64,000 nt of DNA from Sparassis latifolia (lineage: Eukaryota; Basidiomycota; Agaricomycetes; Polyporales; Sparassidaceae). Below the pieces are notes generated by a model. The model saw nothing but the letters and a program-made list of their open reading frames with translations. It made no database searches and was not told where the DNA came from. Both the position numbers and the translations under genes were made by a program. This document shows, piece after piece, positions 44,294 through 55,459 of this stretch. The first letter of the stretch is position 1, and the number at the start of each line of letters is the position of its first letter. Location of the stretch: positions 4,588,001 to 4,652,000 of the forward strand of contig CM031561.1 of the NCBI GenBank assembly GCA_018466975.1, in the 5' to 3' direction.

Positions 44294-45583
44294 GGGGAGA
44301 GGGGAGATAATGAGGCTGTCTCTCTGTTTGAAATGTTGTTCGTAGTCTTAGCTAGAGCCGCAGCCTTACAGCTTCGAGTCTGTAGTGACAGAGTCGACGA
44401 GGGTGTTCATCGCTTCAGTTTGGCAGAAGACGGTAATGATAAGGGCAGTGATTGGCAGGTGGGAACAGTGGGCCGTGACTGGAAGGGTATTCCGGTCGGG
44501 GCCTGCATTTTACAGCAATGATAGGTCAGTTATCTCCAACGATGTGGAGATCAGTACTGATGGTGGGCATACAATCTCGTTGGCAATTCAAAAAAAGTGA
44601 AACCCTGTCGCGTTCGACAGGAAACACTGGACAGCGAATCGGACTGAAGACAAAATTGAGATGAGCATGTATTCTGTCTAGAGGAAACGAGATCTAAGTA
44701 CGTAGTGATCAAAAGGGGGGAAAACGGGAGCATCGTGGGGAAGAAGGATCTCGAGATGATGGGGGAGCGGAAGCAAGATATGCATCTGTGTCACGGAAGC
44801 AAACAGTGGCTGCATGTCAACAAGTGTAAATATCCGTAAGTAGTAAGTGTCAGACTTACACTGGTGCAACATCGGGAGTGTACAGAATTGGAAGGGAATC
44901 GGTCAGGGCACATCAGATGAGACCAAAGGACAATGAGTAGAAAGTGTCCGACAGAGTGGAAGGTGCAAGAATGGTGTATGAGTGACAAGAGAATGTCAGA
45001 GAGAAGTTGTGCAAAGTTGCAAAAGTTCATAGCAAGTTGCAAAAAAGTCGGATGCATCTCGGAGACTAAGGCATAGAGTGGAGAGGTCTGAAGGATTGAC
45101 AGAAAATGTGTTTTCAGAGGCCAGGAGGTGCAAGGAGTGTATTACTGGTAGTCATAGTTTGCATTTGCAGGCCATTCTTGATTGTGGATGAGAGAAAGTC
45201 AGACAAAAGAGCAGGGATCAAGGAAGATGAAAGTCAAACATTGTTTGGTCCTTTGTTTGGCAGTTTTAACAAAATCATGTGCACAGTAATAAGACATGCC
45301 AATAAGCAGCCTTTGCTCAAATGTGTGAACTGAAGACTGAAGTACTTGTACTTCTGTGCACAGGCTGCAACCTGGTGAGTGAGAGGTGTATAATGATTTT
45401 TTGTATTAGGCATGCTATGTGTGCAGCTTCAGGTGTGGTAAGGCCAGATGACCAATAATGGTGGGTCTTGCAGCTCCTAGTGTTCAGTGCCAGACCATGA
45501 CTGTACTGTAGGTAGGAGGCATGTTTTTCTATAGGGTACATACAATATGTAAATTCTTACAACCAAAACTGAAGACTGCTGTT
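44294..45583. other. Non-coding, no supported feature
   Basis: Purine-rich sequence right of the retrotransposon. No domain-bearing frame, RNA gene or clear repeat was seen. Confidence 0.4.
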
Positions 45584-45796
45584 CATCAGGAAAACCCAAC
45601 TTTGTCTTATGGACTTATTTAGACTTTTGGGTCTGACAACCCTTATTTAAGGCCATAAGTGTTCAAATAAGTCGAATTTCAGACACTTAGGAAATACGCC
45701 TTAGGCCATTTTTGTCTTCATGTCCTTAAATAAGGACCATAAGTCCATTTAAGTTATTTAAGTGTCCTTTTAAGAAAAAGTGGGGTTTTTCTGATT
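45584..45796 (+). mobile_element. CATCAGG-type MITE, copy 3
   Basis: 213 bp with terminal inverted repeats CATCAGGAAAACCCAACTTT and AAAGTGGGGTTTTTCTGAT. The interior contains CTTATTTAAGGCCATAAGTG and TCCTTAAATAAGGACCATAA, family blocks that are themselves self-complementary. Confidence 0.85.
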
Positions 45797-47795
45797 TTGT
45801 ATCAGCTCAAGGTATATTGCCAACAATACATAGCCATAGCACCCTGCCAGGCTCTGCAGCGCTACATCAATGACAGTACACTACAAAGTTTGGCTAGGTA
45901 CTACAGCCTGGAAACCCTTTTACTGACGCAACACTGCAGAATTGTGATAAGCAAAATTTGATCATGCATCAGTTGACTGTATAAATGGCTTGAATTATTG
46001 ACACATTCTCTATCATGCAGAAAGCCAAAATTAGACAGAAAATTTTAATTCTACCTGTTGATCGTGCAAGACGATGAGTGCGAGTGTGCGACACTGCGAC
46101 ACCGTGGCGGGACAGTGAGTAGACGTAGGAAATAGCCAGCTTGGCAGGTGCCCAACCAGCCACAAGCCTCAGCAATTAAATATCTATTTTTCTCATCAAA
46201 CAATTGATCCACAGCCACAAATCTGTGTCGAGAATCTGGGGAATAGACCTGTCCTCCCTCGGCAACTGTACTGGGTGCGAGTCTCGTGAATGATGATGCA
46301 AGAGGGAGCAAACTGACCATTCTATGTAAGTACACCACCACTTGAGTAATTCATCGGCTCGATATTCAGCTGGAAATGATCTGCCTGACAACCCAGGTGC
46401 CTCCGACAGATGTCCCTTAGACAACGAGTGAATAAATGGCTCATTTGTCTGTACATTGTCCGTCTAGGACAATCCTGGGATAAATATTCTATTTGTCTGT
46501 TTGTCAACAACACGGCATTCCACCGGTGTTTCTCGGTTATCCCTTTAATATTAAGAATGTGTTATTTGTGTGAGGTCCATGCAGTGATATCACACGAATG
46601 TCCATCAGAGATATCGAGAGGATGTTTGACAACCTCAATTACTATGAGAATATGTCATCAGCAGAATTTATTCCCTCCTATCACGGTCAGCTACTAATCT
46701 TCAGTCTGATGGATTGTTATAACCATTGTACATCCACAGATGCACCAGCCTCCAGTGTTTGGCAATGTTCCGAGTCAGTCAGATGGACACTATATTCAGA
46801 GTCAAAAGCTTCAAAACAGTAGTCAGCAGATGGCTGAAAATTGGAGGTTCTATACAGGTGTAGATTATGGACAGCTACACTAGACAGGATTACATTCTTG
46901 ATTTCTTTTGACATATTCTGTGTTCTGAGTTCATTGTGTCTGAGAAATTGAAATGATCACATGGGTGTCAGTTAATCGGCCGTCGAAATCCCAACTTCAA
47001 CTTGTTGCTCTGTGACGAGTGTTGACAACTCTGCCTCCACTCATGCATATGCCAGTTGTCACTATAGGGAATGCTTAATAATTTTCAATTTAAGCCTTTC
47101 ACATCCGTCCTTAGCACCCTCTGCATCTAGTAGCAGCCAGCTGGCATCTGCGCAACAACCAGCTCAGCCACTTTTTCAACCCTCTCCGACGCTCTCTCCT
47201 TCATGTGAACAATCTCCATCTCTTCCTGATCAGATTTCTGGCCCCCTGCCTCAAAGGCGACGTGCAGAAACTGACTCCTTGGATGATACCACTACTTTGA
47301 CTCCTCAAGGCCATAAGCGGCTAAAAACCTATGGATGTTCCATTTATCTCACGGACATCATCAGCAAAAGTGGATGAACCTGCTATGCCCTGATAGCGTT
47401 TGTAACATGTGATAGGGCTGATGGCGTATTGGAAGACCTTAGAAGGCTTTTACAAGCCCTTACGATTATCCATCTTGCTTCTGATTGACTTATATACCTT
47501 CCATATGCCTGACTATTACTGGGCAACTCTTGGTCAACCTGTCTCCACCTCGCAAGATACAGCTCGCAAATATACGCAAATGTTGAACTTATATCAATGT
47601 CGCTTATCTCACTACATCGCCATCTCCCCTCTCTTCCTCTCACCATACTCGTCCTGCGACGTGGCTCATCTTCTCTCCCACAGATGTGTCACGTCAATGC
47701 CTGAGTACCCCATGCTTGAGCTGTACATGAACAGATACATCCTAGTCTTTTACAGATGTTATCTGCCAGGTTCAGCTGACGCTACCACCTGGTGT
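45797..47795. other. Non-coding, possible gene remnant
   Basis: No complete gene. A frame at about 47090-47377 (PSPTLSPSCEQSPSLPDQIS; TPQGHKRLKTYG) has the composition of a real fungal protein and could be a decayed exon, but nothing adjoining it continues the protein. Confidence 0.3.
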
Positions 47796-48431
47796 AGTGT
47801 TGTTGAGGGCCTGGCTTGGCCTGAAAGCCCTGGCTTTGGCTTGACTTTAGCAGGCTTGGGCTTCATCAAACTCCAAACTAGGCCTGATGGTAGGGCTTGG
47901 GCTTGGCTCAGGCTTGGCTTGAGCTCAAGCCAGGGCCTGCTGAAGAAAAAAAATATTTTGTATGTAGCTACTAGGTGACCTACTCAGATAGTTGAGCAAT
48001 AAGAAATTGACAGCTCAACTTGACTGGCAGCCTCTAGGATAGCATTATAGGTGAGTTATGCCAGTCTATGAATGTTCATAAGGGTTTCAATATCATCATA
48101 CCTTCATGGAGATACTTACCTTTTGGGGAAAAAAGAGCATATCACAGAAGGGGTTGTCATAGTGAAAGTGAGGAATTTTCTGGTATGCCCAGGAGTGCCA
48201 GCAAAGGTAGCAGTGAGGTGTGAATGAGGCCGGACGTTGGGTTAGGCAGTCCTGTATTTTTGCTGCACATAGCGCTGAAAGCCCCGGGCTCGCAGGCTCG
48301 GCTCGGGCTTGAGCATTCTTAAGCCAGGCCCAGCGGCAAGGCTTCCAGACGGCTTTGGCCAGGCTTGGCCGGGCTTTCTACGGCTCAGCTTGGCCTGGCT
48401 TGGGCTTAGAAGCCAAGCCACCAACAACACT
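47796..48431. mobile_element. Inverted-repeat element rich in GGCTTGGC
   Basis: AGTGTTGTTG at the left is matched by CAACAACACT at the right, and about 130 bp inside each end is built from short variants of GGCTTGGC/GCCAAGCC. The two GC-rich blocks flank about 300 bp of plain AT-rich DNA. No coding frame and no clear target duplication. Confidence 0.6.
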
Positions 48432-48496
48432 GGGTCCCAGTGTTTGTTCGCACTTCTCAGTGACATAAACTAGGGGTATGGAGGTGGAGGCCACAG

Positions 48497-48710
48497 CATC
48501 AGGAAAACCCAACTTTCTCTTAAGAAGACACTTAACTGCCTTAAACAGACTTATAGTTCTTATTTAAGGAAATAAGGACAAAAAGGGCATAAGCCATATT
48601 ACATTAAGTGCATGAAATCCAACTTATTGAGACTTATTTGAGAACTTATAGCCTTAAATAAGGGTTTTCAGAGTGAAAGGTCTTTAAGGAAAAGTGGGGT
48701 TTTCCTGATG
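48497..48710 (+). mobile_element. CATCAGG-type MITE, copy 4 (intact, empty site)
   Basis: 214 bp with ends CATCAGGAAAACCCAACTTT and AAAGTGGGGTTTTCCTGATG. Nearly identical (inverted) to copy 1, but without the 277-bp nested insert; the single TA at about 48599-48600 is the empty site. Confidence 0.9.
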
Positions 48711-49178
48711 AGCTTGGATGAGGTATGTTTCCGCTCGTCTTCTACTCATGTCATTTTTCACGGCATCACATGTTGGTGCCTGCTCTCGCTCTTGTAAGTG
48801 TGCTGCAGGATGCCAGTATGCTCACATGCATGCACATATTGGGCATGCATACGCACGTAGCGACTCGTGTCGGTATCATTACTTGTCATTCAGCTCAGTG
48901 ACGGATTGGCCTGACACTGTTGTCAGGTTGAGCAGCAAATGCCAACACGTGCAACAGCTACTGTGCAAGCCTGTCGCACAGGGTGCTCTACAGTGCAAGC
49001 CACCACTGTGGTTTGTTGTAGCTCACAGCTGAATGCAAAGCATAGTATATGGGACATGACCTCCGACTCAGTAGTCGAAATATATTTTTGTTGTAGCTAG
49101 TACTCTACACTTGTGTGTGAACTCGAAGGCAGTATCGTAGCATTTGGCATAATGGGCTCCAACATACCTGATCTTGCA
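48711..49178. other. Non-coding spacer
   Basis: No gene or recognised repeat between the MITE and the hairpin cluster. Confidence 0.35.
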
Positions 49179-49265
49179 AACCATTGGAAGGCCTGGAAGG
49201 CCCATAAGAATGGGAAGCCTTATGGGCGATGGTCACAGATTGTGACCCTCTGCAATTCCAATGGT
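49179..49265 (+). other. Cloverleaf-like cluster of inverted repeats
   Basis: ACCATTGGAA (49180-49189) pairs with TTCCAATGGT (49256-49265). Enclosed are GGCCT-GGA-AGGCC (49190-49202), CATAAG...CTTATG (about 49203-49224, extendable to GCCCATAAG/CTTATGGGC at the cost of the first hairpin) and GGTCACA-GAT-TGTGACC (49231-49247). All stems are perfect. It is not a tRNA by sequence. It could be a structured RNA or a recombination site. Confidence 0.6.
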
Positions 49266-50440
49266 CATATTATAAGACTGGGTGAAAAATTCGGAAGGAT
49301 ATGAGACTTATGTACCTTACAAGGAGTTATCATACCTTATCTGCTCCATCCAGTTTTGCTGATGGTCTGGCGGAAATGATCTGCTGGATATCACGGAGAC
49401 ATCCGGCCGTTGACCCTATTCTCATTTATCCAGCCGTTGTCCGGCTCATCTGGTGGTGTAGGCGGCCGTTGTAACACCTCTTACAGCAAAGATCATATCA
49501 TTAGGCCCATGGGCAAAAAATCATGCGGAGGCGGCCTTTGGGCGGTCTGCGAAAAGAAAGCTCCCGATACACTGGAGGCAAAAGTGGATGTTCTGCCTTG
49601 AAACAGTGTCTGAACATCCAAGGAACAGATTATGTTTTTGGACATGTCACATGTTCTGAACATGGTAAGGAACATCTAATATGTCTCGCACAATGTTCCA
49701 TTGGAGAGCATGATGGAGACATGTTGCATGTATCATTCTGGAACATATAATATATCTCACACAATGTCTCATTGGAGAATGTCCTGCAGACTTGCTGCAT
49801 GTTTCATTCTGGAACATTTATCATTTTGCTACTATATTCTGGGCTTGTCTCTTGGTGCAATATGCTCTGTATAATAAGGATTTTCCATGGCCAAACACAT
49901 TACATTTCTGGCCACTGTTAATCTTCAGAACATTGTGAGAAGATGTTAAGTGCTGCTACTCCAAACATACAAGATGTTCTGGGCACCAAGAACATCTGCA
50001 GTACATGTAAAATTTTAGTAAAATTTTAGTATGTATCATACATGTACTGCAAATGTTCTTGGTGCCCAGAACATCTTGTATGTTTGGAGTAGCAGCACTT
50101 AACATCTTCTCACAATGTTCTGAAGATTAACAGTGGCCAGAAATGTAATGTGTTTGGCCATGGAAAATCCTTATTATACAGAGCATATTGCACCAAGAGA
50201 CAAGCCCAGAATATAGTAGCAAAATGATAAATGTTCCAGAATGAAACATGCAGCAAGTCTGCAGGACATTCTCCAATGAGACATTGTGTGAGATATATTA
50301 TATGTTCCAGAATGGTACATGCAACATGTCTCCAGCATGCTCTCCAATGGAACATTGTGCGAGACATATTAGATGTTCCTTACCATGTTCAGAACATGTG
50401 ACATGTCCAAAAATGTAATCTGTTCCTTGGATGTTCAGAC

Positions 50441-53400
50441 TAGGGCTCCGATCGTACAGTATACGGTTACGGTCGTAAATTACGTGAGAAATACTGTACG
50501 AACCATACGAATACGGAAAAATTACGGGATCAACCATATACGAAACTAGCGTATCTGCACGTATACGGTTTACGAGCGTATGTACGGTCTCCAGCTTAGT
50601 ACTAGGAACAGGACAACAGTGCTAACTATAGGAATAGTAGTTGTTCTTCCAAGGCCCGCTTGAGCTGTCGTCTCGCAAGCATTAACTTGTGCTTGACAAG
50701 CATGAGCTTCCGGATCGTCGCTGGTTTGAGGCTTGCACGCCATAAGGAGACAGTGTCGTGGCCAGATGAAAACGCACGCTCCACTGCGACAGCAGAACCT
50801 ACATTTTCAGTGAGTTTAAGCAAACATTCGACTCGCGAAAAGAAAGTGCTAAATATTCACCTGGGATTGTCAGAATATCACGCGCCAATCGCGAGAGACT
50901 GGGGTAGAGATCCTGGTGCTCTTTCCACCAGCGCAAAGGGTGAGAGACACGGTTACCAAAGCCGAGATTCTTCAACTTCAAGTACTCGTCAAGTTCTTCC
51001 GAGGGTGCCCTATCCACTGGAGGAGCATAAGGAGCAAAAAAATTGAAGTTTGCTGGTGTCTGGTCCTTGCCGCCAATGGAGCTGGACAACGTTGCAGCTG
51101 CACCATTTTCACATGAGGATGAATGATAGTGGTTGAGATAGTACGTCTTGAGCTCCGCCTTCGCGTCTTTGATGTGTTTGAGGTACTCGTCGCGACTCTG
51201 AGGGTTTGCATCCATAGCTGCTTCGGCTTTGAGACCCTCATAGTTAATTCTTGGATCGAGAACTGCTAGCATAATAATTCAGCAACCGACCTCTACACAC
51301 AAGTAAACTGGACTTACGGCATGCCCAGATGTAATATGGGCTCTCGTCAAAGTGACTGTGATAATCCGAGAGCTTCTTGTAAGCTCTGAGAAGCCCATCT
51401 CGTAGCTGAGGTGGGGAATCAGGCGGCAACTTGCGGAGGGCATTCTTGAGGTGTTCCTGAAGCCTGTGGAAGATTGTGTGCACCGATGACAAGGTAACCT
51501 CCTTTGATGATGACATCTGTTCTGTCGCCTGCCGGAACATCAACAGCCATTGACAAACAAGCTTGATCGCTCCCCACTCCAGCTCATCTAGCTCGAGATG
51601 ACGCAGATCGACTCGCTTGGCTATGAACAATCGGATTTCTTCCTTGTACTCGAGCGCACGACCTGCGAGTGAGATTCACCGATCAGTATGAGTCATGAAC
51701 TAGCCCAGATCTATACGAGACAGACGTACGGAGCATTTGGTGTGTTGAGGACCAACGTGTCCTGACATCTAAGATGAGCATCAGCGCCTCTTCAGCCTTG
51801 TCAAAAGCATCTTCCAATCTTCGCAATGATAAATTGACTTCATCAAGCCACTGCCGCTTCCGTTGTGGACTTGATCGCACTACACGAACAACTTTGCGAA
51901 GCTGATGCAAAAACCTTGTTAGCGGAGGATGAATTGAACGACCCACAACTGACCTTATCGAGTGCCGAGAGGATACGACTGGGTACATCATCGTCAGCGT
52001 GCATTGTTGCAGTTCACAGAGTCATTTGCCTGTGACAAAAGATTATCCGCCTCGGTTGTCAGAGGCTCTTGAAGCGCTTCCTGGTAGTTATCAGGAGTTG
52101 CCTGATATTTGCCGCGAGATTGTTCATGGTTGTTAGTTGACGAGAAGCCGCCAATTGCTTGTAGAAGCTACACAATGTCATTTGTGAGTGTGGAGGTAAG
52201 CTACAATGTGCTATAGTACTTACTTCTAGGGCAGCTAAATGGATCGTGTGTGGTACACATCTCATTCGTGCATGGGAAGCGTGGAAGGGGATGTTCTCAG
52301 CCTTGAAGCAACGTTCAAGTGCTTCCACCATTGTATCGTTATTTGATGCATTGTCAGCAACCACGGCTTGAATCTGAGTTGATCATCAGGAACTGACTGA
52401 GAGTGTAGCCAGTCCACTTACCCGACCTTTAAGTCCGTAGAGCTCTATGGTTTGCCAGACGGCCTCGGCGAGATTTTCACCAGAGTGTTCCCCAATGATC
52501 TCTCGAAAGTCTATCATGACCTCCTCTGAGTTAAGCGTGCATGCCATTAGTTGAGAGCATCAAACAACAACAAATTACTGAATATGACATTACCTATGTC
52601 CCAAGATTCCGTCACAAAAGTGAGGATAATACACATGAAAGCCCATTGATTGCTGGAAGTCCAGCAGTCAAGGGCCAAGGTAAATTTCCCCTCCACAGCC
52701 TTGCCAGAGTACTTCAATGTCAGGCAGAGGACTAGAAGATGATCTGGATCACGTACCGAGAGCATTGCTTTAATGTCTGAGATAACGTTATCCCCCATCT
52801 CCATGATACGCTTCTTGATTGTGTCTCCACACGGCACCTTGAGGTGATCACCAACGCGGCTTGCGTACTGCACCATACGAACATATTCGGGTGCTTCGAC
52901 AGCATCAAACGGTTGGTCACATGCTGTGACCCACTCTGAGACAAGACGCTCCCACGTTGCTTGGTCAAATGGCTCCTAATCTGGGTTGAGAATTAGGTCC
53001 ATACGATGCAACCTGTCACATACCGCGAGTCGATTGGAGTCACCGGTAGCAGTCGCGGCCTGTGATACCTCGTCCGGCTGGTCAACATTATAGCCAAGAC
53101 TCTGCAATGGCATTTCAGCACGCGCGACCAAGATCTCTTGCGCTGTTGGCTTCTGCCCAAGTGCACGCTTCTTCTCAAGAATCTGGTATAGCTTGTACAT
53201 GCTTTCATCAGCAGCCTTCAGGTGATTCTTCAGTCCAGTCGTTGAGCTGTTCATACCCTCCGAAATCCTCAGCACTTTGTTGTGACCGTGCAGACACATA
53301 TATAGCTTGTCAGCTGGCTTCCAATTCGGAAAGTGAAGCTTATGGTTCTCTTTGATCTCTCGGTAGAACATGTAAATCGGTGACGGAGGTTTCTGAACAT

Positions 53401-55022
53401 GGAATGAGCCAACAGCAATCAGTTAATGATCACAAAGGCTCCTTCACAATGTGCACACCTTGGTCTTCCTTTGCTTTCCATTACAGTTGCGTACTTGGTC
53501 TTCATTCACTGTGGATGACGATGCAACATTTGGGTTATCATGTGCAGATGACACATGGATGGACGATGAGGTTTGTGCAGGTGTGTGCGACACCGATGCG
53601 AGTGGTCCATCCACGACAGGAGCTGTGTCCGTGCGTGCCCGTTTCGACTTTGAAGAGCTCTTCCGACTAGTGGAATCCTTCATCTTCCTCTTTCGTTTCC
53701 GGGCAGGTAAGTGTTGATTGATGACATCTTGTGCTTGCTGTGCAGCGCGGTGTTCGTGTTTCTTCGAAGTCGTCATGCGGGGCAGGTTGAAAGCAACCTG
53801 ACAAATGTAATCATGCATGCTGGTCAGAGACATCCAACGAGGATGGTAAACGGACAAACTTCATCATTACTGATTATCCCGGAAACATCCTTATCATCAC
53901 TCTCCTCTTCGTCGGATCCCGTGAACTCAGAGCCCTCAAGGTCAGAGTCGGTATCGTGATGACGGAGGAGTTCACTGTAACGATTAGAATCTGCCGATGG
54001 CACTGAGTGTGCAACACTGCTGGAAGCTCCACCGGTGGCTGTTGCCCTGTTCAATGGTGACCTTGCATGGCGGGGAATAGTCGTCCAAGATCCATGGTCG
54101 GGTGCATATGGTTGGCCTCCGGAAAGCATTAGCAGTGCATCGGCAGCATGAGATGCTGGAGCTGAGCTACACTGTGGAGGTCGATCAGCCTCGAATGAAG
54201 TGGCATCATCGAGGAATCTCACTGCAGGGGCTTGAGGATTAGTCACTGGATATGGAGGAAAGCCAGTGAACAAAGCCGTCCTCAGGTTGTAACTCCTGCC
54301 ATCTGTAAAGGCTTCAGCACAGACATGCAGTCAATGAGAATATGGCCCACCATTTGCACCGGGGTGAGAGGAGCCACTCATGGTTAAGAAAGGGTGAGCG
54401 CAAGTCGGGGAAGAGACTCATTGACCATTATATGTTTCAGCACTCGTACGAATTGGTACCTGAGACACGGTCGGAGGACCTGGCAACACTCCCGCGAACT
54501 CCGTCATGCAATCCAATGGGTGGCGAACATGCCACAAATAGTCAAGAAATCCACCGGTTGGAAAGTGGTGCAATCATACTGTCAAACATTTCGGAGTCCT
54601 CCTACTCAGCTGTAAAGTTGGGCACTCTCATTAGCCACTCTACTCACTGCAGCATGCATTGGATCTTCAGCAAATTTGCACATCAGAGAGCGGACATACA
54701 GTGTCAGCGCGTGCCGGCTCCGTGAGGATTAAAATCGTGAAATTGCCACGTTGTACGATAAATGGATACACAACAAATGAACTCCTCATTCGAAGGCTAC
54801 GCACCATGCACAGTTGTTGAGTGAATGTTGAGCTCTGAGCTGCTGCATCGGCTTGAACATGGCCCGTATATACGAGCGCATCGCGTACGTATACTGAAAC
54901 GATACTGGTCAGCCCGTATCGTATGCGTATCGTAATCGGGTATTGCCGGCCGTATACTATACGGCTCGTATCTGTTTACGTACTGGTCGTATTCGTACTG
55001 TACGGTACGATTCGGAGCCCTA
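50441..55022 (-). mobile_element. Complete hAT-family DNA transposon
   Basis: 4,582 bp with inverted ends TAGGGCTCCGATCGTACAG and, at the right, TACGATTCGGAGCCCTA. It is flanked on both sides by the 8-bp target duplication GTTCAGAC (50433-50440, 55023-55030), the hAT hallmark. Both subterminal regions are packed with CGTA/TACG motifs. The transposase gene runs on the minus strand. Confidence 0.95.
50626..54273 (-). CDS. hAT transposase (multi-exon)
   Basis: Exons in order: a Ser/Asp-rich N-terminal part, a basic segment (HLPARKRKRKMKDSTSRKSS, a likely nuclear signal), a BED-type zinc-finger-like part (LYMCLHGHNKVLRI; STTGLKNHLKAADESMYKLY), the catalytic-region start LALDCWTSSNQWAFMCIILT, then VVADNASNNDTMVEALERCF, an insertion domain, and the C-terminal dimerisation motif HPLRWWKEHQDLYPSLSRLA spliced (intron GTGAAT...ATGTAG) to SAVAVERAFSSGHDTVSLWR. 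The stop is at 50626. Introns are about 50-70 nt. I found no in-frame stop in the conserved parts, so an active enzyme is possible. The first ATG was not located: the frame at 54273 opens with TTG and probably continues from an upstream exon. Confidence 0.85.
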
Positions 55023-55234
55023 GTTCAGACACTGTTCCAAGGCAGAACATCCACTCTTGCCCCCAGTGATAGGTGGGACCTTAACCGCCTACACCCGGGC
55101 GCGAGCGCGGCGTGACTTGGTGGCACCACAGTGCATGGTGGCGCCACCACCGGAATTTCCGGAGCGTTTGATTTCGCAGTCCGCTTTGTGAACGGATTTT
55201 TTTGGAAGGGCCTATCGATATGATCTTTGCTGTA

Positions 55235-55459
55235 GAAATTCTCCGACACAAGGCTTGGCACAGATGAGCGCCTTACGCCGCGTTTCACAACTAATGGGGA
55301 AGCGATGAACCATGGGCATGGGAAGGGCGTTGCAATTGATGCAAAGATGAGAAGCGTTGAGCGTCAGAATAAATAGAATCATTGCCTCGTTCGCGAAGTG
55401 TATGAGATCCTCTCGCAGCCCACAGCTGGGAATGTTGAGTCGTTTACCGAACCCTCAAA
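55235..55459. other. Promoter region of membrane-protein gene
   Basis: 225 bp between the fold-back element and the ATG at 55460. The transposon island ends here, so this gene's upstream control region has been cut short or replaced. Confidence 0.35.

Larger units (their letters stand above)
49482..55234. mobile_element. Long fold-back (palindromic) element, split by a hAT
   Basis: The left arm (49482-50009) begins TTACAGCAAAGATCATATC. The right arm runs 50042-50440 and, beyond the hAT insertion, 55031-55234, ending GATATGATCTTTGCTGTA. Over the inner 400 bp the arms are near-perfect inverted copies (about five differences noticed); the outer 130-200 bp are more diverged and contain an indel of about 80 bp. 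The centre is a 32-bp spacer with AAAATTTTAGT twice. There is no coding capacity of its own. Confidence 0.9.

Noticed and set aside
47012..47377. Complete protein-coding gene
   Set aside because: The Ser/Pro/Gln-rich frame could be an exon remnant, but no start context, introns or neighbouring exons support a gene.
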